A stretch of DNA of 64,000 bases from DASSNR01 sp036278935. GTDB lineage: Bacteria; Gemmatimonadota; Gemmatimonadetes; Gemmatimonadales; Gemmatimonadaceae. This document shows, one piece after another, positions 1-8,961 of this stretch (positions are counted from its first letter, which is position 1; every line of letters begins with the position of its first letter). The stretch is taken from positions 1 through 64,000 of the forward strand of contig DASUKA010000050.1 of the NCBI GenBank assembly GCA_036278935.1, read 5' to 3'. The notes beneath the pieces are model-generated. The model did not search any database, had not been told where the DNA came from, and worked only from the letters and a program-made list of their open reading frames with translations. The position numbers and the translations under genes were made by a program.

Positions 1-2
1 CG

Positions 3-800
3 TGCACGCATCATGATATCGAATCGGATGCGCTGCGGCAGCGCGCGGGGAGCAGACGGTCGCCCCTGCTGGCGCGGTATATCTCGTTGCAAGCAGATCG
101 CGTGGAACGCGTCGAGCGCGAGTTATGTCCGCGCTTCGCAATGAATGTGGTGATGTCAGCGGTCGATGCGGAGCGACTAGTCGCGCGGGCGCCCGGCGCC
201 AAGACACAGGTGGTTCCGAATGGCGTGGACACGGAGTATTTCGAGACGCAGCCTCTGACCGCCGCAACGCCGGGCCGGGTAACGTTCACTGGCGGCACCT
301 ATGTCTATCCCAATCGCGATGCTGTGGAGCACCTGCTCGCTGACATCTGGCCGAAGATCAGGGACCGCGCGCCGAACGCCACGCTGCATCTGATCGGGCG
401 CCATGCCGCCGCGGATCAGATGCGGTACGAGCGGGAGCCAGGGGTTCGCGCCCTCGGACATGTGGATGACATCCGCCCGCATGTTGCCGAAGCCGCCTGC
501 ACGGTCGTTCCCGTTCGGGTGGGTGGCGGCACGAGAATCAAGATTCTGGATGCCTGGGCCATGGGCCGCCCGGTGGTGTCTACCAGTCGCGGGTGCGAAG
601 GGCTCGCGGCTGTGGATGGGGAGAACGTCCTGATTCGCGATGCGCCGGATGAATTCGCTGATGCCGTGGTGCAGGTGCTTGCCGATGCCCGACTCCGTGC
701 CCAGCTCGCCCGCTGTGGGAGAGCAACCGTCGAGCGGCACTACAGTTGGCAGGCGATTGGCCAGTGCATGCGCGCTGCGTACATGCAATTGGTTGCCTGA
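3..800 (+). CDS. GT4-type glycosyltransferase, 5' end cut by window
   Basis: C-terminal part of a GT-B fold, family 4 glycosyltransferase, expected in the cytoplasm adding a sugar from an activated donor to a lipid-linked glycan. The reading frame is open back to the first bases of the window, and the residues before the first possible start (HHDIES...) look like GT4 sequence, so the gene begins upstream. Visible features are the acceptor-side segment ending in SAVDAERL, the VPNGVD loop typical of GT4 enzymes, and the donor-binding region GGGTRIKILDAWAMGRPVVS. It resembles the sugar transferases of exosortase-linked EPS loci, but that is only similarity by eye. It ends facing a convergent gene. 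Confidence 0.85.
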   Translation, partial: CTHHDIESDALRQRAGSRRSPLLARYISLQADRVERVERELCPRFAMNVVMSAVDAERLVARAPGAKTQVVPNGVDTEYFETQPLTAATPGRVTFTGGTYVYPNRDAVEHLLADIWPKIRDRAPNATLHLIGRHAAADQMRYEREPGVRALGHVDDIRPHVAEAACTVVPVRVGGGTRIKILDAWAMGRPVVSTSRGCEGLAAVDGENVLIRDAPDEFADAVVQVLADARLRAQLARCGRATVERHYSWQAIGQCMRAAYMQLVA

Positions 801-805
801 GCACG

Positions 806-823
806 CTGGGCCCGGCGGCCCAG
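806..823. terminator. Hairpin between convergent genes
   Basis: CTGGGCC and GGCCCAG form a perfect 7-bp GC stem around a 4-base loop in the 52-bp gap between two convergent genes. There is no T-run on either side, so intrinsic termination is only possible, not shown. Confidence 0.4.
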
Positions 824-852
824 GAGATGCCGGGCCTCTTACATCATCGTTG

Positions 853-2946
853 TCAGTTCTCTTCCGCCCGCTTGCGACCCTCGGCTGAGCTTGCCATCTG
901 CTCCTCGACGCGAGCAATGCGCGCCGTATTGTACCGCTGCGACGCGAAGGCCTTGGCCACGTTCATGGCCGGCTTGCCGGGACGCAGCAGCTTCTGCGCG
1001 CCGATTGCCATCCATGACAGTGGAACGACGCATACGGTCGGAAGCCATACCGTCGAGAGGTCCGGGTTGGACGCCTTGAGCCGGCCCACGAGCTCCCGTC
1101 GTGTCGGCAACTGTGGCGAGAGAAGATGCAGCACCGCCGGCGCATCGTCGAAGTGGTTCACCATCCACGCGATCGTTCGGCCGGCGAACGCCACATCGGC
1201 AACCCCCAGTGGGGAGCGCGGCGAGCCGACCGCCACGAAGATGTTGCCGATGCGCTTGCCCAGGCGACCGGGGGCCTCGAAGTCCGCGTAGTTCACGAGC
1301 GGACCCGGACGTACGATCTTGACATCCAGGCCCAATTCCCGCCCCAACTCCACCGCGCGCCGCTCCGACTCGAGTTTTCCCCAGACGTACGGTCCGCGCT
1401 GCTTGCCGGACGACTCGAGCGCGCTCTCCTCGTGCAACGCCGTGCGGCTGCTCGCAGATGACAACACCGCCAGGCTGCTCACGTGGATCACCTGCTTCAC
1501 CCCCGCCGCGGCCGCCGCATGCAGCAGCCGCTCGGTGGTGTCGATGGAGTTACGCTGATGTTCCTCCCAGCTTCCGGCGGTTTCCGCGGCGCAGTGGATG
1601 ACGACATCGATGTCGCGCACCGCATCTTCCGGGAGCGGCTCAGCGAGGTCCGCCGACACGTAGTCGACGCCCGGCATGCGTTCCCACGCGGCCGGAACCC
1701 TTCGCGCGAGTACCCGGACGGGGCTTCCGCTCGACTGGAGCGCGCGCACGACCTCCTTGCCCAGAAATCCCGTGCCCCCGGTGATCAACGCGCGTGGGGC
1801 GCCGGCCACCTGGGATACAGGGGCCGATACCGTTGCGGCCTCTGCGGTGCCGGTCTCCAGCATCGCGGCCACCCGTTCCCAGATCCGCACCGTCTCGAGA
1901 ATCTGCTCGCCGGACATGGGAGCCGGTTCGCCCGACTGGATGGACCCGTAGAAGGCATCGAATATCTCGCTCAGACCCGGGTAGCTGCGCTGCCGCTTGA
2001 GCACGCGACGCGTGAGCGCGCTCGTGGTTCCAAAGAGAAGCTGCCGAGCCTGACGGTAGGGGTTCAGCACCTTGTCGATGCCCGAAGTGCCCGGCCCGAT
2101 GGAACGCTGGACCGTACCGCGCACGAAATCCGCATGGATGTAGCCGTTGGTCCCGGTGATGCGCAGGTAGCTTTCCACGGGGCGGCCGGAGAGCGTGACG
2201 ACGAGGTTTCCCGTCAGCCGGCCGCGGCGCACGAGGGCGTGCAGCGTCCCCGCATCGTCGCCCTCCATGGCGGTGAGTTCCATGGCGCCGTCCGGGGCCG
2301 CCAGCTCGAGCACGTGCAGCAGCAGATAGACCGGGTGCGGCAGGATATCCAGGAGCTGGAGGTCCGCGCGCAGCGGCGCCCGACCGGTGGGCGAGCGTCG
2401 CACGGTGCGGAAGGAGAAGAAGCTCTCCACATGCACGATCCTGCCGAGCGCCGGAAGCAACGCGGTCGCCTCGCGCGCGGGGGCCTCATAGAGCAGCTGG
2501 TGGCCGGCGCACAGCTTGACGCCGTGCTCATCCGCCAGCGCGAGCAACCGTTCGGCTGCCGCAACGGACGACACGAACGGCTTCTCGACGTAGGCGTGGC
2601 AGCCCGCGGCCAGCACCGCTGCGGCCGTTGCCTCGTGCATGTGCGGCGGTGTACAGATATGGACAACATCGACCGTCTCGGCGTCCAGCATCTCCTCCGG
2701 CGTCGCAAACAGCGTGGCCCCATCGCAGATCTGCCGGACGGCGTCGGCCGCGGTCGGGGCCGGATCGACCACGGCCACCACCCGCGCGCGCGGCGAAAGG
2801 TGCGCAATGGCCCGGGCATGGTGCTGGCCCATCTTGCCGAAACCGATGACGGCAACCCGCAGCGGGGCCGAAGGAGCGCGCACCCCGGGTGTCTCCCCGC
2901 CGGCTTCGGATGGGTGTACTATATCGAACTGATGAGTGGCGGTCAT
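853..2946 (-). CDS. Gfo/Idh/MocA oxidoreductase fused to NAD-dependent epimerase
   Basis: A two-domain sugar-nucleotide enzyme of about 697 residues. Residues ~28-370 are a Gfo/Idh/MocA dehydrogenase: Rossmann motif VAVIGFGKMGQHHARA, then the EKPF motif near residue 121. Residues ~384-697 are an extended SDR epimerase/dehydratase: ALITGGTGFLGKEVV, a VSSLAVLSS serine region and the YVWGK catalytic Tyr-Lys pair. The two enzymes are normally separate proteins, and the fusion suggests consecutive oxidation/epimerisation of one NDP-sugar. The ATG at 2946 was chosen because the 30 codons before it are not protein-like. A sigma-54-like promoter lies about 90 bases upstream. The substrate is unknown. 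Confidence 0.88.
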   Translation of the reverse strand: MTATHQFDIVHPSEAGGETPGVRAPSAPLRVAVIGFGKMGQHHARAIAHLSPRARVVAVVDPAPTAADAVRQICDGATLFATPEEMLDAETVDVVHICTPPHMHEATAAAVLAAGCHAYVEKPFVSSVAAAERLLALADEHGVKLCAGHQLLYEAPAREATALLPALGRIVHVESFFSFRTVRRSPTGRAPLRADLQLLDILPHPVYLLLHVLELAAPDGAMELTAMEGDDAGTLHALVRRGRLTGNLVVTLSGRPVESYLRITGTNGYIHADFVRGTVQRSIGPGTSGIDKVLNPYRQARQLLFGTTSALTRRVLKRQRSYPGLSEIFDAFYGSIQSGEPAPMSGEQILETVRIWERVAAMLETGTAEAATVSAPVSQVAGAPRALITGGTGFLGKEVVRALQSSGSPVRVLARRVPAAWERMPGVDYVSADLAEPLPEDAVRDIDVVIHCAAETAGSWEEHQRNSIDTTERLLHAAAAAGVKQVIHVSSLAVLSSASSRTALHEESALESSGKQRGPYVWGKLESERRAVELGRELGLDVKIVRPGPLVNYADFEAPGRLGKRIGNIFVAVGSPRSPLGVADVAFAGRTIAWMVNHFDDAPAVLHLLSPQLPTRRELVGRLKASNPDLSTVWLPTVCVVPLSWMAIGAQKLLRPGKPAMNVAKAFASQRYNTARIARVEEQMASSAEGRKRAEEN

Positions 2947-3031
2947 GGATACGATCGTAATGGCATGTAAGAATCGTGGCGCGACGCAGTGGACAGCGAC
3001 CACAGCAGATGAAGCTGGCACGCCGAACGGT

Positions 3032-3047
3032 GGCAAGGTGCACGCCA
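3032..3047 (-). promoter_or_regulatory. Candidate sigma-54 promoter for the Gfo/Idh-SDR gene
   Basis: The minus strand reads TGGCGTGCACCTTGCC, which fits the sigma-54 pattern TGGCAC-N5-TTGCA with the exact GG-N10-GC spacing and intact TGGC and TTGC cores. It predicts a start site near 3021 and a leader of about 75 bases. Confidence 0.5.
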
Positions 3048-3093
3048 GCCGCGTTCGGCGCAGTGACCCGTATCGTATAGCTTGACGAGTGGC

Positions 3094-3109
3094 CGGCCTC
3101 TATGTTGCA
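3094..3109 (+). promoter_or_regulatory. Candidate sigma-54 promoter for the polymerase operon
   Basis: The plus strand reads CGGCCTCTATGTTGCA. It has a perfect -12 element (TTGCA) and a GGC core at -24 with correct GG-N10-GC spacing; the first T of the -24 element is missing. The predicted leader to the polymerase start is about 220 bases. Confidence 0.4.
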
Positions 3110-3339
3110 GCAGTGCCACGTGAAGCGATGCCGATGCGCAGCGGCGCTGCCCACCGCAGCAGCCCCAGAGAATGTAACCGGCGGGATTTCACCATCGCGC
3201 CGGGTCTCATTCTTGCCCACCCGTACGTCCTCATGCAAAGCCGGTCTCCTGCCAGCCGCCAACGGTGCGGCGCTCTCCGAGTGGACGCTCTGATCATGAC
3301 GATTCTGCTGTGCCCAGCATCACGGACGGTGCAGCGACC

Positions 3340-4779
3340 ATGAGGCAGGCGACCATGCGGCGGAATGTTGGCCAGCCCCGCAGGGGGCGGGTTGCCGGCG
3401 CGTCGGCCGCTCAGCGGGAGCGGCCGACGTTCGCGCGCGATCCGCTCCGGATGGCGCTCTTTGCCCTGATCGTGGTGAGCGTCGGCCGTGTGCATAAGGT
3501 CATGCACATCGGGTTTCTCCATCCCGCGATGCTCCTCTTCCTGATCGCGGCGGGGTGCGCGGCGCTCAACCCGCGGTTGCTCGTGCACGACAACGTGTTC
3601 CGCTTCTGGCCGGCCAAAGTCATTGCGGGCCTCCTGATCTTCGCGTGCATCTCCGCACCGTTCGGCCTGTCGCTGGGCGCGTCGGGCATGTTCATCCTCA
3701 CCGACTTTGCCAAGGTCGTCGTCTACACGCTGCTCATTATGATGGTCATCCGGGATGCCTCCGACCTCCGGATGTTCATCTGGGCGTACGTGGTCTCCTG
3801 TGCCGCCCTGGTGTGGATGGCCGTGTTCATCTTCCGGCTTCAGATCACCGGGAGCGGCATGGCGAGACTGAGCAACATGTACACCTACGATGCGAACGAT
3901 CTGGGATGTGTGCTCGTAACGGGCCTCCCGTTGACGGTGCTGGCCTTTCAGGCCTCTCGCAGGCGCGGAAAGATCGTCTGTGGGATTCTTCTGGCGGGCA
4001 TCGGGCTGGCGCTGGCCCGCTCGGGCTCGCGGGGGGCGTTCCTGGGTCTTGCGGTGGTCGGCGTGGCGATTCTGGTGGCGCTGAAGGAAGTGCCGGTCCA
4101 GAAGCGCATTGCGTTCGTGGGCGTCATGGCTGTCGTCCTTCTCCTGGCGGCACCGCGGGGATACTGGGAGCAGATGCAAACGCTCCTCCAGCCGACCCAG
4201 GATTACAACTGGACATCCCAGACCGGGCGCAAGGAAGTGTGGGAACGTGGGCTGGGCTACATGGCAAAGCATCCGATCTTCGGACTGGGCATCTCGAACT
4301 TCGGACGCGCGGAAGGCACGGTGTCTGAACGGGCACGGGACTACATGCCCGGTGAGGCCGGCATCAAGTGGACGGCACCCCATAATTCGTTCATCGAAGC
4401 CGGCTCCGAGCTGGGCATTCCCGGGCTCATCCTCTGGTCGTCACTCGTGCTGGGCGGAATAGTCACGGCATTGCGCTTTCGAAAGCGGTTGCCCGAGTCC
4501 TGGTTGCATGGTGACCGGGATCAACGCACGATCTACCTGACCAGTGTCTACCTGCCGATCGCGTTCATCGGTTTTGCCGTGACAGGATTCTTCGTGTCCT
4601 TTGCCTGGGTCGACCCGATCTACATTCTGGCGGCGTACATGGTTGCCCTCCATCGGTCAGCCCAGAACAAATTGCGGTCCATGTCCGAGGCAGCGCCGGC
4701 CGAGCTGCCTTCGCGTCGAATACGCCCGCCGGCATCTCCGAGGGCACGCGCGCTGCGCCACGGGCGCGGTGCTCGGTAG
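3340..4779 (+). CDS. O-antigen polymerase/ligase-like membrane protein (Wzy/WaaL superfamily)
   Basis: Polytopic inner-membrane protein of about 479 residues with roughly ten to twelve hydrophobic segments. It probably polymerises or ligates lipid-linked repeat units at the periplasmic face. The long loop and signature HNSFIEAGSELGIPGLILW near residue 350 are typical of the Wzy_C/O-antigen ligase family, as is the LARSGSRGAFLGL segment. ATG 3340 was chosen because the earlier part of the frame is intergenic-like; ATG 3355 is also possible. It heads an operon continuing with an AsnB-like gene. Polymerase and ligase cannot be told apart from sequence alone. Confidence 0.82.
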   Translation: MRQATMRRNVGQPRRGRVAGASAAQRERPTFARDPLRMALFALIVVSVGRVHKVMHIGFLHPAMLLFLIAAGCAALNPRLLVHDNVFRFWPAKVIAGLLIFACISAPFGLSLGASGMFILTDFAKVVVYTLLIMMVIRDASDLRMFIWAYVVSCAALVWMAVFIFRLQITGSGMARLSNMYTYDANDLGCVLVTGLPLTVLAFQASRRRGKIVCGILLAGIGLALARSGSRGAFLGLAVVGVAILVALKEVPVQKRIAFVGVMAVVLLLAAPRGYWEQMQTLLQPTQDYNWTSQTGRKEVWERGLGYMAKHPIFGLGISNFGRAEGTVSERARDYMPGEAGIKWTAPHNSFIEAGSELGIPGLILWSSLVLGGIVTALRFRKRLPESWLHGDRDQRTIYLTSVYLPIAFIGFAVTGFFVSFAWVDPIYILAAYMVALHRSAQNKLRSMSEAAPAELPSRRIRPPASPRARALRHGRGAR

Positions 4780-4845
4780 TGCGTGACGGCCGCGGCGCTC
4801 CAGGTGTGAAAGCGAGCTCCATCCCCAATCGACAATAGCACGCGT

Positions 4846-6798
4846 ATGTGTGGTGTGGCTGGTATCTTCTCGATCGCGACACGGAGCGAGGACGCCCTCA
4901 CAAGCGCCGTGCAGCCCATGGTGGCGTGTCTCGCCCATCGCGGCCCGGATGACAGCGGCATCTGGGTCGATGCCAGATTCGGGATCGGCCTGGGTTTTCG
5001 GCGATTGGCCATTGTCGACCTCTCGGCGCAGGGTCATCAGCCCATGCGCTCTGCATCCGGTCGCTTCACTATCGTCTTCAACGGCGAGGTGTACAACCAC
5101 TGCCAGTTGCGTACGTCGCTCGAGCAGGAGGGCTGGCGGTTCCGGGGGCACTCCGACACCGAGGTGATGCTCGCCGCATTCGAGCGATGGGGCGTTCGAG
5201 ATGCCGTGACGCGCTTTGTGGGAATGTTTGCGCTCGCGGTGTGGGACGCCGAGACGGCCAGCCTCTCGTTGGTGCGGGACCGCCTCGGGATTAAGCCGCT
5301 CTTCGTCTCTGCCCGGTCTGGAGCGATCACGTTCGGGTCAGAGTTGAAAGCGCTCGTTGCAGGCCCCGGGTTCGACCGGACGGTGGACACCGATGCGCTC
5401 ACGGATTATCTGCGGTATCTGTATGTGCCCGGGCCACGAACGATCTATCGGCATGCGTGCAAGCTGCGCCCCGGTCATATGCTGACGATCACCGATCCAG
5501 CACAGCAGCTGCCGGAATCAGTACCATACTGGTCGCCTGTGGAGGCGGCACAGCGCGGTCTGGCCGATCCGTTTAGAGGGAGCGACGAGGAGGCGGTTAC
5601 CGAGTTGCGGCAGCGGCTGGCCGAGGCCGTGGAGATGCGCCTGCAGGCCGACGTGCCGCTTGGAGCCCTCCTCTCCGGCGGCATCGATTCGTCGGTCGTG
5701 GTGGCGCTGGCTCAAGCGGCGTGCGCGCGGCCGATCAAGACTTTCTCCGTGGCGTTCGAGGTGCGCGAGCACAACGAAGCGCCGCATGCCGCGCGCGTGG
5801 CCAGCTATCTGGGGACGGACCACACCGAGGTGCTGCTCACCGGTGAGGACGCGCTCGCCGTGGTGCCGCGGTTGCCTGAAATCTTTGATGAGCCCTACGC
5901 GGACACGTCGCAGATCCCGGCATTTCTCATCTGCGGCGTGGCACGGAAGGATGTCGTCGTCGCGCTTTCCGGCGACGGCGGCGATGAAGTCTACGGCGGC
6001 TACAACCGCTACATCTACGGCGAGCATCTGCTCAAGCGCATGATCCGGGTTCCGCGACCAGCCAGGCAAGCGCTCGCAGCGGGCATCGGTGCGCTATCGC
6101 CGAGCGCATGGGATCGGGCGTACGGCGTTCTCGCACCGGTGCTGCCGTCCGCCCTTCGGCACCGGCTCCCAGGAGAAAAGCTGCACAAGATGTCTCGATT
6201 GATGCGCTCCGAGTCCGTTCCGAACATGTACCGCACACTGGTTTCGGCGTGGTCGCAGCCCGAGGATCTGGTCATTGCGAATGGCGCAGGCGACGATCCA
6301 TTCGAGCGGCAGCTTGGGATGAACGAGGTATCCCGGTTGCTCGATCGGATGATGCTCACTGATCAGCTCATCTACATGGTGGATGATCAGCTTGCCAAGG
6401 TGGATCGTGTGAGCATGGCGGTCAGCCTCGAGGCTCGGGTCCCGCTCATCGACCATCGACTCGTCGAGTTCGCGTGGCGGCTGCCGGCACACATGAAAAT
6501 TCGCGATGGCCAGGGCAAGTGGCTGCTGCGGCAACTGCTCTATCGACTGGTTCCGAGCGAGTTGGTTGACCGTCCAAAGATGGGGCTGTCGGTACCGCTC
6601 GATCAGTGGCTGCGTGGGCCGCTCCGTCCATGGGCGGAAGATCTGCTCTCAGCTGACCGGTTGCGAAAGGAGGGCGTACTTCACGCCGCGCCGATCCGCG
6701 CCGCATGGAGCGAGCTTATTGCCGGACGCAGCGAGCGAGCCCTGGGCCTCTGGGCCGTGCTCATGTTTCAGGCATGGCGGGCTCGCTGGCTATCGTGA
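4846..6798 (+). CDS. asnB: Glutamine-hydrolysing asparagine synthase-type amidotransferase
   Basis: 650-residue class II amidotransferase. The N-terminal Ntn glutaminase domain starts MCGVAGIF, with Cys2 as nucleophile. The C-terminal ATP-pyrophosphatase domain carries the PP-loop LLSGGIDSSVV near residue 275 and SGDGGDEVYGGYNRY near residue 375. The length fits the AsnB-like proteins found in exosortase/EPS loci, where they are thought to amidate a sugar carboxylate or a peptide rather than make free asparagine. It is second in the polymerase operon, 66 bases after that gene and 49 before the deacetylase. It is the first of three asparagine-synthase-like genes here. Confidence 0.92.
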   Translation: MCGVAGIFSIATRSEDALTSAVQPMVACLAHRGPDDSGIWVDARFGIGLGFRRLAIVDLSAQGHQPMRSASGRFTIVFNGEVYNHCQLRTSLEQEGWRFRGHSDTEVMLAAFERWGVRDAVTRFVGMFALAVWDAETASLSLVRDRLGIKPLFVSARSGAITFGSELKALVAGPGFDRTVDTDALTDYLRYLYVPGPRTIYRHACKLRPGHMLTITDPAQQLPESVPYWSPVEAAQRGLADPFRGSDEEAVTELRQRLAEAVEMRLQADVPLGALLSGGIDSSVVVALAQAACARPIKTFSVAFEVREHNEAPHAARVASYLGTDHTEVLLTGEDALAVVPRLPEIFDEPYADTSQIPAFLICGVARKDVVVALSGDGGDEVYGGYNRYIYGEHLLKRMIRVPRPARQALAAGIGALSPSAWDRAYGVLAPVLPSALRHRLPGEKLHKMSRLMRSESVPNMYRTLVSAWSQPEDLVIANGAGDDPFERQLGMNEVSRLLDRMMLTDQLIYMVDDQLAKVDRVSMAVSLEARVPLIDHRLVEFAWRLPAHMKIRDGQGKWLLRQLLYRLVPSELVDRPKMGLSVPLDQWLRGPLRPWAEDLLSADRLRKEGVLHAAPIRAAWSELIAGRSERALGLWAVLMFQAWRARWLS

Positions 6799-6847
6799 GG
6801 AGCTCAGGACGAGCGTTACGTGCGTCTGGCGCTCCGGGGGAGGCGAC

Positions 6848-7771
6848 GTGAGCTGGCGCAGTCACGTGCGCGGCATTGGTGAACGCATCCTCCTGGCGAG
6901 CGGCATTCCGAACGTCGTGCGGGCCATGCGAAACAACGATGTCCTCGTCCTGGCCTACCACAACATCCTGCCAGGCGGTGCGCCAGCGGTCGGCGACCGC
7001 TCGCTGCACCTCCCGCAGCGCTCCTTCACCGCGCAGCTCGACTGGCTACGCGATCGCTGCTCCGTTGTCTCCCTCGACGATGCGCTCAGCGCGCCTCTTC
7101 CGGCGGCGCCTTCCACGCCCAGAATCGCCATCACCTTCGATGACGCGTACCGCGGCGCCGTCACCGTGGGTGTGCCGGAACTGGTGGCCCGAGGACTTCC
7201 GGCTACCATCTTCGTGGCGCCGACGTTCGTGGGCGGGGGAACGTTCTGGTGGGACGTGCTCGCGCAACCGGCTGAAGCGGGGCTGGATGCCGGCGTCCGG
7301 CATCACGCTCTGGAGGCGTGCCGCGGCGAGGACGCGGTGGTGCGCGAATGGGCCCGAAGCGCGGGGCAGCAGGAGGAGCCGATGCCCGGCTATGCGACGT
7401 GCGCCTCGGAGGACGAGCTGCGCGCTGCGGCTGCGCAATCGGGCATCTCAGTCGGCTCGCACACATGGAGCCACGCGAATCTCACTCGGCTGGACGGCGA
7501 GGCGCTCTGCAGCGAGCTCAAGCGCCCGCTCGCATGGCTCGAGGAGCGGTTCAGCGGCGTGAGTCGCACGCTCTCGTACCCGTACGGCTCCTGCTCGGCG
7601 CACGTCGCGCGAGCCGCCGCGGCCGCGGGGTATCGGGCGGGGCTCCGCATCGATGGAGGCTGGATCCGTGGACGGCCGCGGGACCCATTCGCCATTCCGC
7701 GTCTCAATGTGCCGGCGGGTCTCTCGATCGATGGTTTCATTCTCCGCACCGCGGGGCTGCTCTGCCGGTGA
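6848..7771 (+). CDS. Polysaccharide deacetylase (NodB domain)
   Basis: About 307 residues. A NodB-homology carbohydrate esterase 4 domain is shown by the metal-binding motif TFDD at residues 96-99 and SHTWSH at 204-209 (H-x3-H). It should remove N-acetyl groups from glycan amino sugars, using a divalent metal. The start is GTG 6848, preceded closely by a GGGGGAGG stretch; an open frame further upstream only shadows asnB. It overlaps the next gene by four bases (GTGA), so the two are translationally coupled. No signal peptide is evident, so it may act in the cytoplasm or as a peripheral protein. Similar deacetylases accompany exosortase-type EPS clusters. Confidence 0.88.
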   Translation: MSWRSHVRGIGERILLASGIPNVVRAMRNNDVLVLAYHNILPGGAPAVGDRSLHLPQRSFTAQLDWLRDRCSVVSLDDALSAPLPAAPSTPRIAITFDDAYRGAVTVGVPELVARGLPATIFVAPTFVGGGTFWWDVLAQPAEAGLDAGVRHHALEACRGEDAVVREWARSAGQQEEPMPGYATCASEDELRAAAAQSGISVGSHTWSHANLTRLDGEALCSELKRPLAWLEERFSGVSRTLSYPYGSCSAHVARAAAAAGYRAGLRIDGGWIRGRPRDPFAIPRLNVPAGLSIDGFILRTAGLLCR

Positions 7772-8961
7772 AGCACCATACCATTCTCATCACGGACGGT
7801 GAACAGCGCTCCGCGCTCGCGCTGGTGCGGGCGCTCGGCCGAGCAGGGCATACGGTGCACGTGTGCTCGGCGCGACGCCGGTCGCTGGCGGGCGCCTCGC
7901 GCTACTGCCGCTCGGCGCATCAGGTGGCGGATGCACTCGCTGAACCCGCGCGCTTCGTGGACGATGTCACCTTCCTGGTTCGCGCACATGGTGTGGATGT
8001 CGTGATCCCCGTGGCGGAGCCGGCGATTCTCGCGCTCCTCCCCGCTCGAGCGCGGCTGGAGGGCGCCAGCATCCCTTTCACGGACGCTGACACGTTCAGG
8101 CGGATCACCGACAAGGCGTTGCTGCTCCAGGCGGCTCCCCGAATGGGAATCGCCATTCCCGAGCAGCGGTTGCTTGCGGATGCCGGCGCGCGCGCGGCGC
8201 TGTGTGTGGAGCAGCTCGCTTTTCCACTCGTGCTCAAGCCATCGCGTTCCGTCGGTGAGCACGATGGGCGGCGCGCCAAACTCGGCGTGCAGTTCGCGGC
8301 CGACGCGGCGCAACTCCAGGCGCGGCTCGATGCGATGGACCCCGCCGCGTACCCGTTGCTCCTCCAGCAACGCATCGTCGGACCAGGGGTGGGGATCTTT
8401 CTGCTTTTGTGGAATGGGCGGGTGTACGCCACCTTCTCGCACCGGCGGATCCGGGAGAAGCCACCATCCGGCGGAGTGAGCGTCTATCGGGAGAGTATCG
8501 CCGCCGATCCCGATCTGGTCGCACGCTCTCGGCAGCTCCTGGAGCACTTCGGGTGGAGCGGTGTGGCGATGGTGGAGTACAAGATTGACGCGGCAACGGG
8601 GACGCCGTATCTCATGGAGATCAACGGGCGCTTCTGGGGCTCGCTGCAACTGGCGGTGGACGCGGGCGTGGATTTCCCCAACCTGCTGCTCGCCGCAGCC
8701 GACGGCGCCGCGCCGCCGCCGACGCGTCCCTACCGGGCCGGCGTGCGGAGCCGGTGGTGGTGGGGAGATGTGGACCACCTGCTGGCGCGCCTCAGACGCT
8801 CGGACGAGGAATTGGCACTTCCTCCGGATGCGCCCGGTCGCGGGCAGGCTGTTCGCGACTTTCTCAAGCTCTGGCGATGGAGCGATCACAACGAGGTGCT
8901 ACGAATGGCCGATCCATGGCCCTTCGTGCGGGAGACGATCGAGTGGCTACAACGGCGATAA
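7768..8961 (+). CDS. ATP-grasp domain protein
   Basis: 397-residue ATP-grasp ligase of the carbamoyl-phosphate-synthase/D-Ala ligase-like type. Visible features are an N-terminal pre-ATP-grasp fold (ILITDGEQRSALALVRALG), the ATP-binding lysine segment PLVLKPSRSVG near residue 155, and the metal-binding stretch PYLMEINGRFWGSL near residue 280. Such enzymes join a carboxylate to an amine or thiol through an acyl-phosphate. GTG 7768 overlaps the deacetylase stop by four bases, and its own stop overlaps the PHP gene start (TAATG). In this context the likely acceptor is a glycan amino group, perhaps one freed by the deacetylase; this is inference. Confidence 0.86.
   Translation: MKHHTILITDGEQRSALALVRALGRAGHTVHVCSARRRSLAGASRYCRSAHQVADALAEPARFVDDVTFLVRAHGVDVVIPVAEPAILALLPARARLEGASIPFTDADTFRRITDKALLLQAAPRMGIAIPEQRLLADAGARAALCVEQLAFPLVLKPSRSVGEHDGRRAKLGVQFAADAAQLQARLDAMDPAAYPLLLQQRIVGPGVGIFLLLWNGRVYATFSHRRIREKPPSGGVSVYRESIAADPDLVARSRQLLEHFGWSGVAMVEYKIDAATGTPYLMEINGRFWGSLQLAVDAGVDFPNLLLAAADGAAPPPTRPYRAGVRSRWWWGDVDHLLARLRRSDEELALPPDAPGRGQAVRDFLKLWRWSDHNEVLRMADPWPFVRETIEWLQRR

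Larger units (their letters stand above)
2947..3339. other. Divergent intergenic region with two sigma-54-like promoters
   Basis: About 390 bp without a convincing gene between the divergent Gfo/Idh-SDR fusion and the polymerase operon. It contains a TACGATCGTA palindrome at 2950-2959 just before the minus-strand start, and one -24/-12 type promoter candidate on each strand (listed separately). Short reading frames here have no recognisable protein character. Confidence 0.5.

Noticed and set aside
1483..2970. Long 495-residue open frame opposite the Gfo/Idh-SDR gene
   Set aside because: Antisense shadow typical of high-GC coding DNA; Arg/His-rich with no domain, while the opposite strand has two intact enzymes.
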